A stretch of 64,000 nt of DNA from Novosphingobium lindaniclasticum LE124 (lineage in GTDB: Bacteria > Pseudomonadota > Alphaproteobacteria > Sphingomonadales > Sphingomonadaceae), in assembly GCF_000445125.1 (NCBI RefSeq), contig NZ_ATHL01000151.1:47166-111165 (forward strand), written 5' to 3'. Positions 27,777 to 36,069 of the stretch are shown in pieces. The position numbers and the translations under genes are program-made. Below the pieces are notes generated by a model. It searched no databases, was not told where the DNA came from, and was given only the letters and a program-made list of their open reading frames with translations. The first letter of the stretch is position 1, and every line of letters begins with the position of its first letter.

Positions 27777-28379
27777 TCAGTCCGCCTGGCGGATAAGCTG
27801 ATCGCCAAACTGCTGCGTCGCGGCGGACAGGCGAGCGGCGCCGACGTCGAACACCCAGCGCTGCAACATGGCCGGCTCCGCCAGGCCCAAGTCGATCAGC
27901 CGGGATCTGGCGCGCAGCGCATCGGTCAGCCCCGCCACCAGGGAGGCGGGTGCTCCGGTGGTGCCCTCCGGGGTGATGCCGCTGTCGAGCATGCCCGGCG
28001 CGAAGGCCGCGCTTTTTGCGCCTGTGGCCAGGGCGATTTCGGTGGCAGCGCGCATGGCACGCCGAAGTCGCTCCGTCGACCAGCCGTCCGGATCGCCCAG
28101 TCCCACGAGCAGGAGTGCGTCGGCGTGGACACCGCCGGGCGGGGTGGGAACGAGGAGGCATTCGCCCGTCCGGCCGGTGAAGACACCGTCGCGACGCAGT
28201 TCCGTCAGCCGCCCGCTCAGGACCGCGTCGAGATGCGCGAGGCCACCTGCAAGGGGTGCCGACCCGGCCTCCCTGGAGAAGACGCCCGCGCACGAGAGTT
28301 CCACTTCCGCCCCGGCGGCATCCCAGGCGGCAACGTCAACCGAGACGCCGAACGCCGATCCGACTTCATTCATGAGCAT
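27777..28379 (-). CDS. Stand-alone leucyl aminopeptidase N-terminal (M17-N) domain protein
   Basis: 200 residues resembling only the N-terminal macro-like domain of M17 leucyl aminopeptidases (VDVAAWDAAGAEVELSCAGVF, LLVGLGDPDGWSTERLRRAM, ATEIALATGAKSAAFAPGML). The metal-binding peptidase domain is absent, so it is probably not a protease; a ligand-binding or DNA-linked role is possible. GAGGA precedes ATG 28379; ATG 28373 is an alternative. It lies between pirin and the antiporter on the same strand, after a hairpin. Confidence 0.72.
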   Translation of the reverse strand: MLMNEVGSAFGVSVDVAAWDAAGAEVELSCAGVFSREAGSAPLAGGLAHLDAVLSGRLTELRRDGVFTGRTGECLLVPTPPGGVHADALLLVGLGDPDGWSTERLRRAMRAATEIALATGAKSAAFAPGMLDSGITPEGTTGAPASLVAGLTDALRARSRLIDLGLAEPAMLQRWVFDVGAARLSAATQQFGDQLIRQAD

Positions 28380-28397
28380 GATCCTCGCTGTGCAAGG

Positions 28398-28437
28398 TGG
28401 CAAGGGAAGGCGGAGCACGGCTCGCCTTCCCTTGCCA
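28398..28437 (-). terminator. Hairpin after the pirin gene
   Basis: A perfect 15-bp inverted repeat (arms 28398-28412 and 28423-28437, 10-nt loop) lies 18 bp past the pirin stop on the minus strand. There is no T run, so it may reduce rather than stop read-through into the downstream gene. Confidence 0.65.
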
Positions 28438-28455
28438 AGGTTTCACGGCGCTATG

Positions 28456-29154
28456 TCAGGCGGCGTCCACCATGACGATCTCGCTGTCCTCGATCGCGGT
28501 GACGCGGATCACATCGACGTCCTTGATGGCGGCGCCATCGCGGGCATTGACCTGCACGTCGTCGACCAGGATCGCGCCGGTGGCCGGTACGAGATAGGCC
28601 TTGCGATCGCGGCCGATCGGATAGTCCGCGCTTTCGCCGGCCTTCAGCGTCGCGGCGACGATGCGCGCATCGGTGCGGATCGGCAGGGCATCGCCGTCGT
28701 TCTCGTAGCCCGAGGCGAGCGTCACGAAATGGCCGGAGCGATCGCCCTTGGGAAAGGGCTTGGCGCCCCAGCTCGGCGCATCTCCGTTACGGGTGGGGAT
28801 GATCCAGATCTGGAAGATCTTCGTCGTCACGTCTTCCAGGTTGTACTCCGAGTGACGGACCCCCGTGCCCGCACTCATGACCTGGACGTCGCCCGCCTCT
28901 GTCCGGCCCTTGTTGCCGAGGCTGTCCTCATGCGTGATGGCGCCCTCGCGAACGTAGGTGATGATTTCCATGTCGCGGTGCGGATGGGGCGGAAAGCCGG
29001 TCCCCGGCGCGATGGTATCGTCGTTCCAGACCCGCAGGTTGCCCCAGTGGTCACGGGCGGGATCGCGGTAATCGGCGAAGGAGAAGTGGTGCTTGGCGTC
29101 GAGCCAGCCGTGGTTGGCGCCGCCCAGGCTGTCGAAGGGACGAAGTTCGATCAT
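28456..29154 (-). CDS. Pirin-family bicupin protein
   Basis: A 232-residue pirin (YhhW/quercetinase-like). The metal site in the N-terminal cupin is visible as HPHRDMEIITYV, a following His (THED) and the Glu in VRHSEYN. Pirins act as quercetin dioxygenases or redox sensors. I chose ATG 29154 because GGAGA lies about 9 bp upstream and the family start MIELRPFDS follows; an ATG at 29220 would add 22 basic residues. The promoter region carries the 42-bp element found also before the DUF1275 and isochorismatase genes. Confidence 0.92.
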   Translation of the reverse strand: MIELRPFDSLGGANHGWLDAKHHFSFADYRDPARDHWGNLRVWNDDTIAPGTGFPPHPHRDMEIITYVREGAITHEDSLGNKGRTEAGDVQVMSAGTGVRHSEYNLEDVTTKIFQIWIIPTRNGDAPSWGAKPFPKGDRSGHFVTLASGYENDGDALPIRTDARIVAATLKAGESADYPIGRDRKAYLVPATGAILVDDVQVNARDGAAIKDVDVIRVTAIEDSEIVMVDAA

Positions 29155-29229
29155 GTCAGGTCTCCAAGAGGGGGCGGTCGATCGCCCTGCTGTTGCCACC
29201 TCTCTAATCCACCGCTTCATTCCTGATCA

Positions 29230-29271
29230 GCCGTATAAATCCTCCTCAATCGTTCGATGAATTAGAAAAGC
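29230..29271 (-). promoter_or_regulatory. Conserved 42-bp promoter element, copy 1 (pirin)
   Basis: Read on the minus strand the element has GCTTTTC at positions 1-7, GAAC at 17-20 and ATTTATACGGC at 32-42. The same blocks at the same spacing occur at 34552-34593 and 40673-40714. Its downstream edge is 75 bp before the pirin start codon. It lies directly after the stop of the regulator gene at 29277. Confidence 0.75.
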
Positions 29272-29276
29272 GGGAG

Positions 29277-29924
29277 TCAAGCGGCACAGGAAAGGGCATA
29301 TTCCGCAGGCAGGATCTGCGAGGCGCGGACGAGATCCGGGACGGAGCGAAGGTCCATCTTGCGCATCATGCTGGAGCGGTGGAGCTTCACGGTGACTTCG
29401 CTGATGTCGAGCTCCCAGGCGATCTGCTTGTTCATCAGCCCGCGCACGACGCCGTCCAGCACCTGCCGCTCGCGCTGCGTGAGCATTTCGAAACGCTGAA
29501 TCACGCCGCGCTGGTTGCGGGCCACCTTGCGGCGGCGGCTGTCGATCTCCAGCGCATGTTCGACGGCGCCGAGCATGTCCCGTTCGTCGTAAGGGCGGGG
29601 CAGGAAGTCCACCGCGCCGGCCTTGATCGCGCGGACGGAGAGGGGAACATCGGCCTCGTCGGTGACGAGGACGACCGGGATCGGTTCGCCCCGGCGCTCC
29701 AGTCGCTCGATCAGGTCCAGGCCGTCGATCTGGGGCATCTTCGCTTCCGCGACGATGCAGCAGGGCGCTTCCGGCAGGGCGGTATCGAGCAGGGCGCAGG
29801 CAGAGGCGAAAGTCTCGACCGCGAATCCCTGGCTGCGCAGCAGCGCAAGCAACGTGGAAGGTGCTTCTCCTTCGCCGCCGACGATGAGTATTTTTCCGGG
29901 AGCGGGTCGAGTCGCAAGAGCCAT
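29277..29924 (-). CDS. FixJ/LuxR-type response regulator with degenerate receiver
   Basis: A 215-residue regulator with an N-terminal receiver-like domain and a C-terminal LuxR helix-turn-helix (LTQRERQVLDGVVRGLMNKQ, then SEVTVKLHRSSMMRKM). The receiver lacks the usual residues: the N-terminal acidic pair is replaced (LIVGGEGEAP), the phospho-acceptor Asp is Glu (CIVAEAKMPQIDG), and the conserved Lys is Arg (DFLPRPYDE). It therefore may not be phosphorylated and could be constitutively active or ligand/redox driven. AAGGAGG lies at ideal spacing before ATG 29924. It is the best candidate to bind the 42-bp element, which adjoins its 3' end. Confidence 0.9.
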   Translation of the reverse strand: MALATRPAPGKILIVGGEGEAPSTLLALLRSQGFAVETFASACALLDTALPEAPCCIVAEAKMPQIDGLDLIERLERRGEPIPVVLVTDEADVPLSVRAIKAGAVDFLPRPYDERDMLGAVEHALEIDSRRRKVARNQRGVIQRFEMLTQRERQVLDGVVRGLMNKQIAWELDISEVTVKLHRSSMMRKMDLRSVPDLVRASQILPAEYALSCAA

Positions 29925-30032
29925 GATGTCCTCCTTCTGGCCTCCGCCGAATGGTCCAAAGTGCACAGAACGAACAATCCCCTCTTTCGGGGGGAATTGC
30001 CTTGGCGAACCGCACCGGCCTAAAGAACAGCC
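29925..30032. promoter_or_regulatory. Divergent promoter region between two response regulator genes
   Basis: The 108 bp between the two divergent regulator starts hold a small C/G hairpin (CCCCTC...GGGGGG, about 29979-29994). No match to the 42-bp element is seen. No ribosome binding site better than GAACAGCC precedes the plus-strand gene. Confidence 0.4.
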
Positions 30033-30677
30033 ATGGAAACGCAGCTCTCTCCCGGCGATCTCGACCCGCCGATCCGCATCGCCGTGATCGACGATCATCC
30101 GCTGCTGCGCGACGGCATCGTGGCCGTCCTGGGAACGCAGCCCGACCTGGAACTCGTCGGCACCGGAGAAGACGGCGAGGCGGCGGTGCGCATCTACCGC
30201 GAGCAGCGCCCTGACGTGATGCTGCTCGACCTGCAGATGCCGAATGTCGACGGCGTGGAAGCGATGACGCGTATCCTGGCCGAGTTTCCGGAAGCGCGCA
30301 TTCTGGTGCTGACCACCTATTCGGGCGATGGGCGGGCGACCCAGGCGATCAAGGCCGGGGCCTCGGGTTATCTGCTCAAGAACAGCCTGCGCACCGAACT
30401 GCTGGACGCGATCCGCTCGATCCATCGCGGCGGCACGCATTTCGACCGGCAGGTCTTCGGTGCCGCCGATCGCGAGGCCAAGCGCCTGACGGCGCGGGAA
30501 AGCGACGTGCTGGAACTGGCGGCGGCCGGCAATTCCAACAAGCAGATCGCGGCGCGGCTCTCCCTCTCGGAAGACACCGTGAAGGGCTACATGAAGGCGA
30601 TCTTCGCCCGGCTGGGGGCGATGGACCGCACCCATGCGGTGGCGATCGCCGTCCGCAACGGATTGATCGAACTCTGA
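30033..30677 (+). CDS. NarL/UhpA-type response regulator
   Basis: A 214-residue two-component regulator with an intact receiver: acidic pair IDDHP, phospho-acceptor Asp in VMLLDLQMPN (about residue 66), Thr in VLTTYSG and Lys in YLLKNSL. The LuxR-type DNA-binding domain has LTARESDVLELAAAGNSNKQ and SEDTVKGYMKAIFARLG. It converges on the propeller sensor kinase at 30684 with only 6 bp between, and HisKA_3 kinases normally pair with NarL regulators, so the two very probably form one system. Confidence 0.94.
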   Translation: METQLSPGDLDPPIRIAVIDDHPLLRDGIVAVLGTQPDLELVGTGEDGEAAVRIYREQRPDVMLLDLQMPNVDGVEAMTRILAEFPEARILVLTTYSGDGRATQAIKAGASGYLLKNSLRTELLDAIRSIHRGGTHFDRQVFGAADREAKRLTARESDVLELAAAGNSNKQIAARLSLSEDTVKGYMKAIFARLGAMDRTHAVAIAVRNGLIEL

Positions 30678-30683
30678 ACCCGA

Positions 30684-33662
30684 TCAGCGGTAGGCGATCT
30701 TCGCCGGCAGGGTCATGCGGATCGAGGTGCCGCCGCCCGCCGCGTTGCCGATGCTGAAAGTGCCGCCGAGCCGCTCGATGCGCTCGCGCATGCCGGTGAG
30801 GCCGAAGTGTCCTTCGCGGCCGCCTGCCGCGCGAACCTCCTCGGGAAGGCCGGTGCCGTCATCGACGATGCGCAGGGCCAGCCGGTCGCGGCCGTGGTGG
30901 ACTTCCACCCGCACCCGTACCGCACCGGCATGCTTGACGACGTTCGCCAGCGCCTCTCCCACCGCGAGTTCCAGTTCTTCGGCGACCGGCGCGCGCACGA
31001 GCTGTTCGGCGCCGTCGGCATCGACGCTCCACTCCAACGCGTCGGCAACCACGCGCGCCGCGCAGCTTCGCAGCACTTCGGCGATGGACTTGGGCTCGGC
31101 GTCCTCCCGCAGGCCCCGCACGCGTTCGCGGCCGTGGAGGAGGACATCGTCGGCCCGCTCCAGCGCATCCTCGATCGCGACATGGGCGGGGCTTCCCGGC
31201 GGCGTCAGGTGAAGCACCGTCTGGAAGCGCAGCATCAGCCCCTGGAAGCCCTGCAGCAGGGTATCGTGCAAGTCCCGCGCGATACGCTCGCGCTCGGCCA
31301 CGCGCGCCTCGATCCTGTCGTGGACGGCCTGCATGGCCAGGCGCACCCGCCAGCGGAACAGCGCGAGCCCGCCCAGCACGACGGCGGCGATGACGGCGAG
31401 GCGGAACCAGGCGGTTTGCCAGAAGTAGGGCGCGATGACGAAGCGCACATCCGCGCCGCGCCTGGCCCAGGGGCCGTCTTCCGTAGCGGCGGTCACCTGG
31501 AAGCGATACGTGCCGGGGCCGAGACCGGCGTAGTCCACGCGGCGGCGTTCGCCTGCGTCGACCCAGTTCTCGTCCACGCCGTCCAGCCGGTATCGGTATC
31601 GATTGCCCTCCGCGCTGGCGAGACCCAGCCCGACATAGGACAGGCCGACGCGTGTCGTGCCGGCCGGAAGCCTTGCGCCCGTAGCCGGATAGGTCCTGCC
31701 GTCGACTTCGATGCCGGTGATCTGGACCGGCATGTCGCGGCGCCACGGCCCGATGCGCCGGGGGTCGATCTGGACGATGCCGCTGCCCGTGACGAACCAG
31801 AGGCGGCCCTGGTTGTCGATCGCCGCGTCGTTTGCGACATAGGCCTCGGTCCGGGCACGAATGCTGCCGTTCTCGCCGAAGCGGGCGAGCGGGAAGAGGA
31901 TGCCCGGTTGGGCGAAGGCGCGGTCCAGATCGGCGGCGGCGATCCGCACGATCCCTCCGGCGGAGACCAGCCAGTAGTAGGCGCCCTGCCGCACGATGCC
32001 CATGACCCCCGCGAGCCAGGGATAGGTCCGGGCGCTGAGCTGCTGGACCTTGCGGCCGTCGTAGCGGGCGAGGCCCGCTTCGCCGCCTATCCAAGTCATG
32101 CCGTCCATCTGCTTGAGCATGCGCACGAAGCCGACGCCGCCACGGCTTTCGCCGGTGGCTGTCCCGCCGGTCGTTTCCTTGGGCCAGATCGGGGTCGCCT
32201 TGCCGTCGCGGATCCGCGCCACCACGCGCAAGGGCTGGCTGACGACGAAAGTGCCCGGCGCAGTCGCCACGAAGTTGGTGACCGGCGGCAGGCTCTCGTC
32301 CTTGATCCAGCGCGTTCCCGCCAACCGGTAGATGCCGACGCCGGCAATGGTCTGCCACAGCCCCCCTTCCGTATCGGCGGCGCAGCCGCTGCCCACTTCG
32401 TGGAACTGCTCGCGCGGACCGATGATGCGCGAGGGCTTGGAGCCGCGCACCATGTATTCGTTCTGGGTGGTGAAGACGTAGGCCCCCTGTCCCGGCACCG
32501 AGCAGACATCGTTGACGAGACTGGAGCGCAGCACCAGTTCGGCCTTGTCCTGGGTGATGCGGAACAGGCCCTCGTCCGCGCCGATGTAGAGCGAGCCGTC
32601 GGGGCCGGTGGCAATCCCGGTACGCACGCCGCGTATGGCGTCGTAGCGGACGACCGGCGTGCGCACGAAGCGATGCAGGCCGTCCGGGGCTCCGCCCCAG
32701 ACGATGCCTTCACGGTCTCGCAGCAAGGTGGAGATGCGCATGGGATACGTCCTTGCGCGGTCCATGTTCAGGGCATTGCCGGGGACCGTCTCCAGCCCCG
32801 CGCCGTCGCCGGAGATCCACAGCAGGTCGTCCTCGTCGAACAGCATTTCGCGAATGCCCTCGCTGCCGTTCATCATCGGGCCGAAAGTCACCCCTGCATG
32901 GGTGAAGGATGTGGGCGTCAGGCGCAGCAGCCCGTCGCTCGAGTAGAACCATAGGCGCCCGGCGCGGTCCTCGCGAAAGGCGGGGCCCAGATTCACGGGA
33001 CCGGGCACGGTCGTCAGGGTGCGGCTGCCGGGCGCCAGGCGATGGATGTTGGGGTAGGACGCGATCCACACGGCTCCGTCCCGCGCCAGGTACATGCGCT
33101 GGAGCGGGCCGTTCACGTCGATGACGTCCCACTTGCCGCTCACGAAGTGCCGCAGCTGGGAGCCGAAGCCGCTCCAGGCCGAGACCCAGATGCTGCCGTC
33201 AGGGGCAGCGGCGATATCGGTTATGCGGCCGCGCGGCTTCTTCACGGGATTGGCGCCGCGCAGCTTGCCGTTCTGGAGATGACCGATGCCGCCGAAGGCA
33301 TAGCCGACCCACAGGCTTCCATCCTTGGCAGCGGCGAGCGCGGTGACCTGGCGGGAGCGGAAGTTGTCGAAATCCTCGGGATCGACACGCTCGAATCGCA
33401 GGCCGTCAAACCGGTAGAGCCCGTCGCCGGAGCCAAGCCAGAGGAAGCCGTCCGGCGTGCGGGCGATCGCGCGAATGTCGGGAGGGGCACCGTCCGCCAG
33501 AGACCAGTGGCGATGGCCGTAGCCGGGAACGTCCTGCGCCGCGGCGCTGCTCGCCAACACGGCGAACAGCGCTGCACCGAGCGCGAAAACAGGCCGGAAA
33601 CGGCGGGAAAGGCAGCGAGCCCCAGCTCGATCTTGACGCATCGCCCGCGCATTGCATGGCAA
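30684..33662 (-). CDS. Hybrid-free sensor kinase with two-component propeller domain
   Basis: A 992-residue membrane sensor: signal-anchor region, a periplasmic beta-propeller with repeats such as TPDGFLWLGSGDGLYRFDG and APDGSIWVSAWSG (about residues 50-640), a Y_Y_Y domain (GLGPGTYRFQVTAATEDGPW), one membrane helix (about 728-750), then HisKA_3 with the phospho-His in ARDLHDTLLQGFQGL (about residue 800) and a HATPase (EALANVVKHAG, VDDGTGLPEE, GLTGMRERIE). The family often senses carbohydrates. ATG 33641 (MRQDRAGARCL) is an alternative start and gives a more compact signal sequence. Confidence 0.93.
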   Translation of the reverse strand: MPCNARAMRQDRAGARCLSRRFRPVFALGAALFAVLASSAAAQDVPGYGHRHWSLADGAPPDIRAIARTPDGFLWLGSGDGLYRFDGLRFERVDPEDFDNFRSRQVTALAAAKDGSLWVGYAFGGIGHLQNGKLRGANPVKKPRGRITDIAAAPDGSIWVSAWSGFGSQLRHFVSGKWDVIDVNGPLQRMYLARDGAVWIASYPNIHRLAPGSRTLTTVPGPVNLGPAFREDRAGRLWFYSSDGLLRLTPTSFTHAGVTFGPMMNGSEGIREMLFDEDDLLWISGDGAGLETVPGNALNMDRARTYPMRISTLLRDREGIVWGGAPDGLHRFVRTPVVRYDAIRGVRTGIATGPDGSLYIGADEGLFRITQDKAELVLRSSLVNDVCSVPGQGAYVFTTQNEYMVRGSKPSRIIGPREQFHEVGSGCAADTEGGLWQTIAGVGIYRLAGTRWIKDESLPPVTNFVATAPGTFVVSQPLRVVARIRDGKATPIWPKETTGGTATGESRGGVGFVRMLKQMDGMTWIGGEAGLARYDGRKVQQLSARTYPWLAGVMGIVRQGAYYWLVSAGGIVRIAAADLDRAFAQPGILFPLARFGENGSIRARTEAYVANDAAIDNQGRLWFVTGSGIVQIDPRRIGPWRRDMPVQITGIEVDGRTYPATGARLPAGTTRVGLSYVGLGLASAEGNRYRYRLDGVDENWVDAGERRRVDYAGLGPGTYRFQVTAATEDGPWARRGADVRFVIAPYFWQTAWFRLAVIAAVVLGGLALFRWRVRLAMQAVHDRIEARVAERERIARDLHDTLLQGFQGLMLRFQTVLHLTPPGSPAHVAIEDALERADDVLLHGRERVRGLREDAEPKSIAEVLRSCAARVVADALEWSVDADGAEQLVRAPVAEELELAVGEALANVVKHAGAVRVRVEVHHGRDRLALRIVDDGTGLPEEVRAAGGREGHFGLTGMRERIERLGGTFSIGNAAGGGTSIRMTLPAKIAYR

Positions 33663-33723
33663 GGCGCGGGCGACAAGCTAGTCCTTGGTGTGGTTCTTCC
33701 TGTCGCCGGCGTGGGACCGACGC

Positions 33724-34497
33724 TCAGGGCTTGTGAGGCGCCGCCGCTGCCGGATCGCGCAGGAAGATCAGCGTCGCGCCGAGCACCACGGCGCCGGCGA
33801 GGGCCAGCGGCAGTGCCAGGCCCCCGTGCCTCAGCAGCACCGCGCCCACGGCGGCGCCCGCGAAGATCGACAGCACGGCGCCGAACCGTCGCAGGAAGTT
33901 CGGCGACTTCCCGGCAGTCTGGTCGGCGGCGATGCCGGTGATGGTGAGCGTGAGCACGGTCGTGGTCAGGTCCGGCACCTTGAGCGAGCGGACGGTGGCG
34001 TTGCGCAGGCCCATGGCGAAGCCGGTGAGGGCGATGACGCTCATGACCGCAGCCTTGGGCGCCTGGGCGGCGATGTCGACATCGAGGGCGATCAGCGCTG
34101 CGATCCACAGCAGTCCGGCTTCGACTACGGCCGCCCATAGGAGCCATCGGCCCAGCGGGCGCTCCTTATGCGCGCGGGCGAGGCGGCCGGCGCCCCATGC
34201 GCCCGCCATGAAGGCAATCAGCGCGAGCACCGAAGGGATCACCTTGAATCCGGGCGTTCCCGCTGCCGCAAAGCCCAGGAACACGACGTTGCCGGTCATG
34301 TTCGCGGTGAACACTTTGCCCAGGCCGAGCACCGAGGCGGCGTCGACGAGACCGGTGGTGGCCGAGAGCAGCAGGAGCAGGCACGGCAGCAGCGTGGATT
34401 TTGCGGGCGAGGTGGCGGCGGGCGCCGGGGCGGGCGCCGGGGTGGGCGCCGGGGTGGGCGCCGGGGTGGGCGCCGGGGTGGGCGTGGGTGCGGGCAT
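33724..34497 (-). CDS. DUF1275 (YoaK-type) membrane protein with Ala-Pro-Thr repeat N-terminus
   Basis: A 257-residue inner-membrane protein with six to seven helices; the core TTGLVDAASVLGLGKVFTAN and GFAMGLRNATVRSLKVPDL fits DUF1275, whose function is unknown. The first 30 residues are an Ala-Pro-Thr/Ala-Pro-Ala tandem repeat encoded by 12-bp units (34420-34491), unusual for this family. GGAGA precedes the start. A 42-bp promoter element lies 54 bp upstream, so it is probably coregulated with pirin and the isochorismatase operon. Confidence 0.85.
   Translation of the reverse strand: MPAPTPTPAPTPAPTPAPTPAPAPAPAATSPAKSTLLPCLLLLLSATTGLVDAASVLGLGKVFTANMTGNVVFLGFAAAGTPGFKVIPSVLALIAFMAGAWGAGRLARAHKERPLGRWLLWAAVVEAGLLWIAALIALDVDIAAQAPKAAVMSVIALTGFAMGLRNATVRSLKVPDLTTTVLTLTITGIAADQTAGKSPNFLRRFGAVLSIFAGAAVGAVLLRHGGLALPLALAGAVVLGATLIFLRDPAAAAPHKP
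34420..34491. repeat. 12-bp tandem repeat inside the DUF1275 gene
   Basis: About six copies of GGYGGGCGCCGG. In frame on the minus strand they encode an APTP/APAP tract. Copies vary by single T/C changes, and copy number probably differs between strains. Confidence 0.85.
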
Positions 34498-34551
34498 GAC
34501 GATCTCCTGAAATGATGCGTGCGGTCTACCCGGCCATGCCCGGCCGGGTTA

Positions 34552-34593
34552 TCCGAACAAATTCGCTTCCATCTTTCGATGATCTCGAAAAGC
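34552..34593 (-). promoter_or_regulatory. Conserved 42-bp promoter element, copy 2 (DUF1275)
   Basis: On the minus strand: GCTTTTC at 1-7, GAAA at 17-20, ATTTGTTCGGA at 32-42. Between element position 8 and 23 it agrees with the pirin copy at 12 of 16 positions. It sits between the outer membrane protein stop and the DUF1275 start. Confidence 0.75.
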
Positions 34594-34602
34594 GGGAAGG
34601 CT

Positions 34603-36069
34603 CTAGAACCGGAAATTGCTCTCCAGCCCGAGCATGTGGATGGTCTTGCCCGAGCCGGTCTGCTCGATGAATGGGCCGGGCGCAAAGGCGGAGAGGGAGG
34701 CGGAGAGTTCGAGTTCCGCCGTGGCCTGCCACGCCAGAGTCGCTTCCACTTCCTTGCCGACGAACTTGGCGCGGCTGTCTCCCGCGTTTCGGATCAGGTT
34801 GCCGGGGATGTCGTAGAGCCCGTCTTTCCGCGAATAGCGCCAGTAGGCCATGGCGGCGAGGCTGGCGGAGAGGTCGGGCGCCAGTTGCAGGCCGAGCGAG
34901 GAATAGGCGTTGACGATGTTGTAGGGGCCGACCGGCGAGAGTTCGCCGAAGTACTTGCCCTTGGGGAACAGCGCGTTGAAGGTGCCGAGGCGGTTGTCAT
35001 TCCGCTTGCTGTCGCCGCTCACCACGTTGAGGCGCACGGTCAGGTCGGGGGCCAGCGGGGCGTCGGGGAAGGCGCGGCCGAGTTCGCTGCCCAGCGTCCA
35101 GGCCGAGATCGGGCCATCTGCGAAGCGGCCGAACTGGTAGACGCCCTCGACGTTCCAGTGCCAGTCGTTGCGGCTGCCGTGCCAGCGCGTGCCGAGGCTG
35201 TGGCGGGTTTCGGTGCCTTCGCGCGTGCCCCAGCGGGCGGCCGCGTTGCGGTAGCCGAGGTAGTAGAGGTCGAGGCCGGGCATGGCGGCATAGGCGCCCC
35301 ACAGCGACTTTTCGGGGGAAGTGCGGTCGTTGAAGCCGCCCTTGCGGGCCTGCACCGGCTTTACCGCCAGCAGGCTGACTTTGGCCGCGCCCAGCGTCAC
35401 GTCGGCGCGCAACCCGTCGAAGGCGAGCGGAACATTGGGGCCGTAGCGGGTGCCGATCAGCCGCTCGGTGCCGAGCGAGAGCATCTGCCGTCCGCCGCGC
35501 AGGGCGACCGGCCCGAGGTCGGCCTCGACGAAGCCTTGCAGCAGATCGAGGCCGGAGCCGTCCACCGGGCTGGGCGAGGGCGCCACGCTGATGGAGGCCG
35601 AGGCGATCGGCTGGACGAAGGCGCGCAGCTTGCCGACGTGGAGGTCGGCGTAAGGCAGGGCGCGCAGCCAGACGTAGCTGTCGCCGGGCGCCGGAGCGCT
35701 GCCCCACAGGTTGTTCTCGTAGTTCTCGCTGCGGGCGCGCAGTTCGATGCCGGTGGAGAGCCAGGCGTCATCGCCCAGCGGCACGTACTTGAACGGGCCG
35801 GTCCAGTGATGATCGCGCTTTTCGGCGTCGGCCAGGTCGGACCAGTCCTCGTCGTAGCGGGTGATCGAGAGGGTGGGGGCCTGCCAGGCTTCGGTGGGCT
35901 GGGCCTGGGCCGCGTTCGGGAGCAGCGATGCCAGCACGAGGGACAGCGCGGCGCGGCGTCGTCCCGGACTCGATCCGGGACCGCTGGCCGAGCCGCGCCC
36001 TGTTCGCGGGCCTGCGCCTAACGACAGCCAGCGGTCCCGGATCGAATCCGGGACGACGAGATCAGGCAC
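34603..36069 (-). CDS. Alginate-export-family outer membrane barrel with REP-encoded N-terminus
   Basis: The mature part (from about 35902 down) is an alginate_exp/OprD-like 18-strand-type barrel: ADLHVGKLRAFVQPI, GLDLLQGFVEADLGPVALRG, GGRQMLSLGTERLIGTRYGP, ending in ESNFRF. A signal-like stretch RRRAALSLVLASLL...AQA precedes it, but no ATG does. The REP doublet 35954-36058 fills that position in frame. The best start is GTG 36069, overlapping the DoxX stop and preceded by GGGGAGAAG; it gives a 35-residue REP-encoded extension. GTG 35937 would leave only a 12-residue signal remnant. The substrate is unknown; it probably admits the compound processed by this operon. Confidence 0.82.
   Translation of the reverse strand: MPDLVVPDSIRDRWLSLGAGPRTGRGSASGPGSSPGRRRAALSLVLASLLPNAAQAQPTEAWQAPTLSITRYDEDWSDLADAEKRDHHWTGPFKYVPLGDDAWLSTGIELRARSENYENNLWGSAPAPGDSYVWLRALPYADLHVGKLRAFVQPIASASISVAPSPSPVDGSGLDLLQGFVEADLGPVALRGGRQMLSLGTERLIGTRYGPNVPLAFDGLRADVTLGAAKVSLLAVKPVQARKGGFNDRTSPEKSLWGAYAAMPGLDLYYLGYRNAAARWGTREGTETRHSLGTRWHGSRNDWHWNVEGVYQFGRFADGPISAWTLGSELGRAFPDAPLAPDLTVRLNVVSGDSKRNDNRLGTFNALFPKGKYFGELSPVGPYNIVNAYSSLGLQLAPDLSASLAAMAYWRYSRKDGLYDIPGNLIRNAGDSRAKFVGKEVEATLAWQATAELELSASLSAFAPGPFIEQTGSGKTIHMLGLESNFRF
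35954..36058. repeat. REP doublet, inverted copies, at the start of the outer membrane protein gene
   Basis: Two copies of the REP palindrome face each other: GTCGTCCCGGACTCGATCCG plus GGAC (from 35958) and GGTCCCGGATCGAATCCGGG plus ACGACG (from 36032). About 40 bp of unrelated sequence lies between. The layout equals that of the doublet at 37416. Confidence 0.85.
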
